Under the pieces are notes generated by a model, which had not been told where the DNA came from, did no database searches, and saw nothing but the letters and a program-made list of their open reading frames with translations. A DNA stretch of 64,000 nucleotides from Calcarisporiella thermophila CBS 279.70 (taxonomy: Eukaryota > Calcarisporiellomycota), in the NCBI RefSeq assembly GCF_041956535.1, contig NW_027192224.1, forward strand, positions 165,136 to 229,135. Direction: 5' to 3'. The position numbers and the translations under genes were made by a program. This document shows, piece after piece, positions 60,056 to 64,000 of the stretch. The number at the start of each line of letters is the position of its first letter. Within the stretch, counting starts at the first letter, position 1.

Positions 60056-60421
60056 TCAAATGAATGGAATAGCGGGCATAGCTCCTCCACGAACATATGG
60101 AGTAAAATCCATATATTCTGCATCTTGGATAGAAACTCGAATACTTATAAGGTGAGGATCCCCACTTGGAGACTGGCCGTTTATCCACGGTAAATTACGA
60201 ATACGGCCAAGATGAAGTAACACAAGCATAAGCTGGCACCCCTCTTGACGCCGAAACATACTCTGCTGAACTCGTATATACCCAAACTCGGAGAGGAGAG
60301 AGGCAATTTCTTTATAATGTTGGACATGCGAGCCGTACGATTCAATTAGGGCCCTGCGTCCTAGGTCGTACTGAATTATCCAATGTCCAAAACTCACAAG
60401 ACTTTCTCTAACAGCTTGCAT
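60056..60421 (-). CDS. VapD-like protein, copy 1 (predicted Cas2-fold ribonuclease family)
   Basis: Single exon, ATG start, 121 residues. The pattern fits the bacterial VapD family, small ferredoxin-fold endoribonucleases of toxin-antitoxin loci related to Cas2: a first strand with the Asp (IIQYDL, residues 15-20), a Tyr-Gly and helix (YGSH..HYKEIASLL), FGYIRVQQSMF (second strand), a Leu-rich helix ending in NLPW, and a last strand IRVSIQDAEYMDFTPYVR with the family-like D-F-T ending. Bacterial VapD has about 90-100 residues; this copy has short N- and C-terminal extensions and a SPSGDPH loop before the last strand. It is about two thirds identical to copy 2 (82 of 121 by hand count). It is divergent from the six-exon gene at 60976. 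Family by eye, no search made. Confidence 0.65.
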   Translation of the reverse strand: MQAVRESLVSFGHWIIQYDLGRRALIESYGSHVQHYKEIASLLSEFGYIRVQQSMFRRQEGCQLMLVLLHLGRIRNLPWINGQSPSGDPHLISIRVSIQDAEYMDFTPYVRGGAMPAIPFI

Positions 60422-60975
60422 TTTGTTAATTTTATGTATTTGAAGAAGTTGACACTAATATGAAACCAGGTTGAGCTTTATTGAACCTATGCTGATTTAA
60501 CTCAAAGCTTTTATACAGCAAATACAATACAATATTTGCTGTCATTAGATTACAACATGAAAATGAATGAAGCAATCCTTTCTATTTCATATGAAAAGCG
60601 TACATATATCAAACAAAGAGATGATGCTAAATTTGAGACCATAATGATCTAGGAAGGGATGTTATATTTCTTGTCCCATATCCCCTGTGTGCCTTGTCCA
60701 AAGAGAGGTAAGTGCAATAGTGGGTCCTTTGTAACACTTTAATAGCCCACAAACGATTTATCAAATATTATTCACCTAGCTTTGTGTTGTTATGAATTTA
60801 ATCTGTTAGGTTATAGTTATATCTATCTCCTTTGTTTCTTAACATGACGAATTGAATATTTCATGAAGCCACATCAATTAGGTTTAAGAATATGAAAAAT
60901 CTGATATATACGTAAGAATGAGTCGTCCCGAGAAGCCAACCAAAGCAACTCCCAATTCATTTCTATACAAAAACA
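60422..60975. promoter_or_regulatory. Divergent promoter region, VapD-like copy 1 and six-exon gene
   Basis: AT-rich, about 550 bases between two divergent start codons. The last hundred bases (from about 60877) are clearly similar to the region before the partial copy at 62795: AATTAGGTTTAAGA/ATTAGGTTAAGTTTAAGA, GATATATACGTAAG/GTATATATATATAAG, and a CAATGTC start context. Confidence 0.55.
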
Positions 60976-61976
60976 ATGTCGGAAGAAAATACTCCTCTGG
61001 ACATCGAGTATATAAGAAATCGTAGGCATTAGTTAACTCTGACTCTTTTTTTCCTCTTTTCTATCTCCTACTGAATATCTTTTGATATATTCTGATAAAC
61101 AGATTGCGAGAACATCCTTAGAGATAGTGAAGAAGTAGCACGAGTGTATTATGAGTGCATGATTACCGATAAATATGGACAAAGATACCTTGATCCTGCT
61201 AAATGTGAGACCAACAATTTCGATCCGATAAAGTAAATGGGTTGGTATTGTGATCCAGCTGAGGTACAGCTGACGTATTCTATAATAGAGCTTGTAATGA
61301 CCAAGTTACGAGGATGAAGCTAATAGCCAAGTATTGCAGCGATATTAGTAGGATGTATGATTGGCGTGAAGCAGACAGATTGATATTATCGCTTATGTAA
61401 GTAAGCAATAACTCATATATTATTGATATATGGAGGGTGGAGTGAGAGTCATCTTGCCTCTTTAGACCAGAGAAATATCAGAAAAAACAAACCGGGCGCT
61501 CTTCAAAGGCCCCCTATATTCCGAAGCAGTCTCATATGCGTGTTGAAAAGCGATCACAAAACGTAAAGAATTCAGGGTTGATTTTAGAGACATATTACCA
61601 CATACTCCCATATACAATCATTGCAGAAAATTATTTCCTCCGTTTCCAGTGCAGCTCAACGTATCATCCCGAAGAAAGTCCAAAAGCGCAGCGGAAAGCA
61701 ATCGAAGAGAGTAAGTAGTGAACATCTAATTCGGACTTTATCTGTCATGACTGGTTGAGTATCATTTTGGCACTCTTGCAGGAGGCTCTTTCTATGCTCT
61801 GCAAGGCAGGCCAACTCGTCGGATGTGAAGTCAACATCGGCGATACCTATGCTAAAGTGATTGCCGCTAAAATGACTGAGGACTCTGTCCTGGTGGAAGT
61901 GAAGGAGGAGGTAGAGGAAGGTGTCTGGGATCAGTATGAGATCGAGTATAATATAAATATGAAACCGCTTCATTGA
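60976..61976 (+). CDS. Unrecognised six-exon gene next to VapD-like copy 1
   Basis: Proposed exons 60976-61021, 61103-61232, 61340-61396, 61466-61576, 61650-61710, 61782-61976 give 199 residues with all phases consistent. If exon 2 reads through instead, it stops at 61236 and yields a 59-residue protein, so two forms are possible. Residues 1-50 carry VARVYYECM and KYGQRYLDP. The middle is basic (KKQTGRSSKAPYIPKQ, IPKKVQKRSGKQSKR). The C-terminal 65 residues (CKAGQLVGCEVNIGDTYAKVI ... DQYEIEYNI) alternate short strands and might be a Tudor/SH3-like barrel, but I do not recognise a family. Its first two exons and promoter are duplicated at 62795. Its place beside a VapD-like gene makes a functional link worth testing; in bacteria VapD is often paired with an antitoxin. 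Confidence 0.5.
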
Positions 61977-62794
61977 ACAAAGTGCAGAAATTAACCAATG
62001 AATATACATTGAATACAATACGTGTTATCAGTAGGTCAAATTAGACAAATAAATGCATCAATATTTTTCTACCTTTTTCTTAAAGTATATAAATTAGACC
62101 GAGATTCTTTTTGTCAATCAAAGGGAACTCTATTATAGCTAGTGACCTAAGTATTGCCATAGGTTGGTTCCAATGGAAAGCGTAGGGAAGGTTAATACTA
62201 GAACTGAGTACTGAAGGGAGAAACGGAATCTAAATTCACTCCAGTGAAATGGAAGAACAACAAATCTAGCCTCTGAAACTGTAGAACATATTTGGTTATA
62301 GAAGAAGCTTGGACTCATTTTGTAGCATTTTATTTTTTAGAATCCATATGTGAATATCAAAAATATTTTGTAGTGAGAAGCTAACACGAGTTTCCATCCA
62401 TCATCTTCGATAGTTTAACATATGATTGTATATACTCTGCTTGATTCGTACACATTTGGCGAGGAATGCGACAATGACCCTCTAGAATAGTGAAATGGGC
62501 AACATGTAATGGCCAAATCACATTGCCCAAGGTCATATTTTATTATCCAATGACTTACATTAATAAAACTTTTTCTAAAGGCTTACACTTTGTTCATTAT
62601 ATAAATAACAAAAAATGCGCGGACAGAGTAATTGTGTTGACTCTATGTTACCTCTTAATCATTATTGCCACAATTTAATTAAAATCGATTAGGTTAAGTT
62701 TAAGATAATGAAAATTTGGTATATATATATAAGTATGACTTGTCTCGAATATTCAAAAAAATTAAACACCTGAAATTATTATCAAGCAAACACA
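61977..62794. other. AT-rich spacer
   Basis: No gene found. From about 62680 on it is similar to the promoter of the six-exon gene. No VapD-like remnant was recognised between 62.0 and 62.7 kb. Confidence 0.5.
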
Positions 62795-63042
62795 ATGTCA
62801 GTGGAATATACCAGTCTAGACGTAGAGTTTCTAAAAAAATCGTCTGCATTAGGAAATTTTATAACTTATAGCATCTTTTAATATATTCTATCTTCTACTT
62901 TTACTGAAAAGCCTATAACATACTTCGATTAAAAAGATGCATGAGCCTCGTTAGGGGGAATGAAGAATCAGCTCGGGTATATTATGAGTGCATGTGCACT
63001 AACAAATATGGACAAACGTATCTCGATCCTGAAAAAGGCTAG
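62795..63042 (+). pseudogene. Partial paralogue of the six-exon gene (exons 1-2)
   Basis: Exons 62795-62841 and 62937-63042 give a 50-residue open frame similar to the start of the gene at 60976: TSLDVEF against TPLDIEY, ARVYYECM in both, KYGQTYLDP against KYGQRYLDP. A one-base gain at the end of exon 1 is balanced by one base fewer at the start of exon 2, so the frame is kept. It stops right after the shared block. About 100 bases further (63140-63190) a short open stretch (GDYDEAR) may be the relic of exon 3, also with a stop; no later exons were seen. It is either a truncated duplicate or a small gene. Confidence 0.55.
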
Positions 63043-63579
63043 GCTAACAGAAATATAAGTTTCATGCCTTCTCTACTTCCCAAAAAATATCGTTTATCCT
63101 TTATTTTGTACTGATAAAAATACCATTGGAGATTATGACGAAGCAAGAGTATATGAATTTTACTTTGATTATTCATAAAGTTGATATGCTTGCTACTCTC
63201 TCCCTTTTAACAAGCTAGCAAAATATAGGCGAGTTTAGATTTTATCATGTACAAAAGAGAGGAATTTTACTACTTACACAAATATATGAAGTAAATTACA
63301 TGTACTCAACCTCTTGAATGGAAGGAGTGGAATTCGAATCCATTTAATTGAATTTGGAAGGCAGCATTTAATCAACTTTATAGCACACCTTTAGTAATAC
63401 AAGCACCTGGCGATTTATTTTGCAGGTTATTGTAAAGTATTATTCTTAGATGCGCATCTCAAAAAATTTGTAACATCGAGCTAATAAATGGTTCTAACCG
63501 TTATTATATGCTTAACTTTCTCTGCCGAAAAAGCAAAATATTGGTAACCAACGGAGGCTTGTCGAGTCCCTTGTCATGC
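63043..63579. other. AT-rich spacer before VapD-like copy 2
   Basis: Apart from the possible exon-3 relic near 63140-63190, nothing recognised. Confidence 0.45.
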
Positions 63580-63945
63580 TCATAAGAGAGGAATAAAAGG
63601 CAATTCGCCACCACGTACATAATCTGTGAAATCCATAAATTCTGCATCTTGTATAGAGACTCGGATACTTCTTATATGGGGATCACCACTCGGAGATTGA
63701 CTCCTCACCCACGGTAAGATCCGGATATAAGAAAGTATACCCAGCACTTCAAAGAGATTGCAACTGTTTTGTTGTCGGAATATACTTTGCTGGATTCGAA
63801 AAAATCCGGCTTCAGACATGATAGTGGCGAGTTCTGTGTAATATTGAATATGTGAACCATATGAATCGATTAGGGCTCTTCGCCCTAGATCATATTGGAT
63901 GATCCAGTGGCCAAATCGAAAGAGACCCTCTCTGACAGCCTGCAT
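63580..63945 (-). CDS. VapD-like protein, copy 2
   Basis: Single exon, ATG start, 121 residues, same length as copy 1. All proposed core elements are kept: WIIQYDLGRRALI, YGSH, RIQQSIF, LPW, SPSGDPH, and IRVSIQDAEFMDFTDYVRGG. Differences from copy 1 are mostly conservative (I/V, E/D, Y/F, M/I), with no gaps or stops, which points to selection on both copies. Base composition follows the AT-rich surroundings. The start codon lies 55 bases from the window edge, so the gene's own promoter and any divergent partner are outside. The first bases upstream (TTTTATG on the plus strand) resemble those of copy 1. Confidence 0.65.
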   Translation of the reverse strand: MQAVREGLFRFGHWIIQYDLGRRALIDSYGSHIQYYTELATIMSEAGFFRIQQSIFRQQNSCNLFEVLGILSYIRILPWVRSQSPSGDPHIRSIRVSIQDAEFMDFTDYVRGGELPFIPLL

Positions 63946-64000
63946 TATATTCTTTTATGAGTTCAAAAGAAAATCAAGAGCAAAATACCTGTGAAAGTAT

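Noticed and set aside
1-64000. tRNA, rRNA, CRISPR arrays, integrases or transposases
   Set aside because: Looked for conserved T-arm sequences, spaced direct repeats and typical transposase or reverse-transcriptase motifs by eye on both strands; none was convincing.

Overview
The window is nuclear DNA of a fungus, almost certainly an early-diverging one. The fungal assignment rests on two APSES-type transcription factors (Xbp1-like and StuA-like), a Num1/Mcp5-type cortical PH protein, a Big1/Voa1-type ER protein and a Rex1-type exonuclease. The early-diverging placement rests on genes usually lost in Dikarya: an HMMR-like spindle protein with a SHIPPO-type N-terminus, a NuSAP-like protein and a PDK1 that keeps its PH domain. 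Genes are dense, lie on both strands and carry many short introns, mostly 50 to 110 nt with GT..AG ends and frequent CTAAC branch motifs. Exon joins below were worked out by hand from reading frame, splice sites and family similarity.

Layout: 0.5-4 kb apyrase and PH protein; 4.4-6.6 kb Bcs1 AAA ATPase; 6.6-9.9 kb apparently gene-free with two perfect palindromes; 9.9-14.1 kb Xbp1-like factor and PDK1 kinase; 15.2-19.2 kb NuSAP-like protein; 20-21 kb secreted phosphatase-like enzyme; 22-25.6 kb nuclear FKBP and MMTAG2-like SR protein; 25.8-27.1 kb Nse2/Mms21 SUMO ligase; 29.2-30.3 kb Voa1/Big1; 30.5-34.8 kb J-like/ankyrin/UBA protein; 35.6-40.2 kb a coiled-coil protein and Rex1; 41.8-43.1 kb Ran1-like kinase; 43.9-47.3 kb HMMR-like protein; 48-49.4 kb ribosomal protein eS1; 50.2-52.0 kb StuA-like factor; 53.7-56.4 kb Num1-like protein; 57.2-58.0 kb omega-type GST. 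From 58 kb to the end the DNA is AT-rich and holds two paralogous genes that look like bacterial VapD, with a six-exon gene and a decayed partial copy of that gene between them.

Most genes are unrelated housekeeping or regulatory genes. A loose theme is spindle and cortex biology (NuSAP-like, HMMR-like, Num1-like), which may be chance. The most unusual part is the VapD-like locus at the right end. Other points are a one-base frameshift in the StuA-like gene, candidate 23- and 27-nt introns, and two stretches (27.7-29.1 and 40.4-41.2 kb) that hold coding traces I could not resolve.
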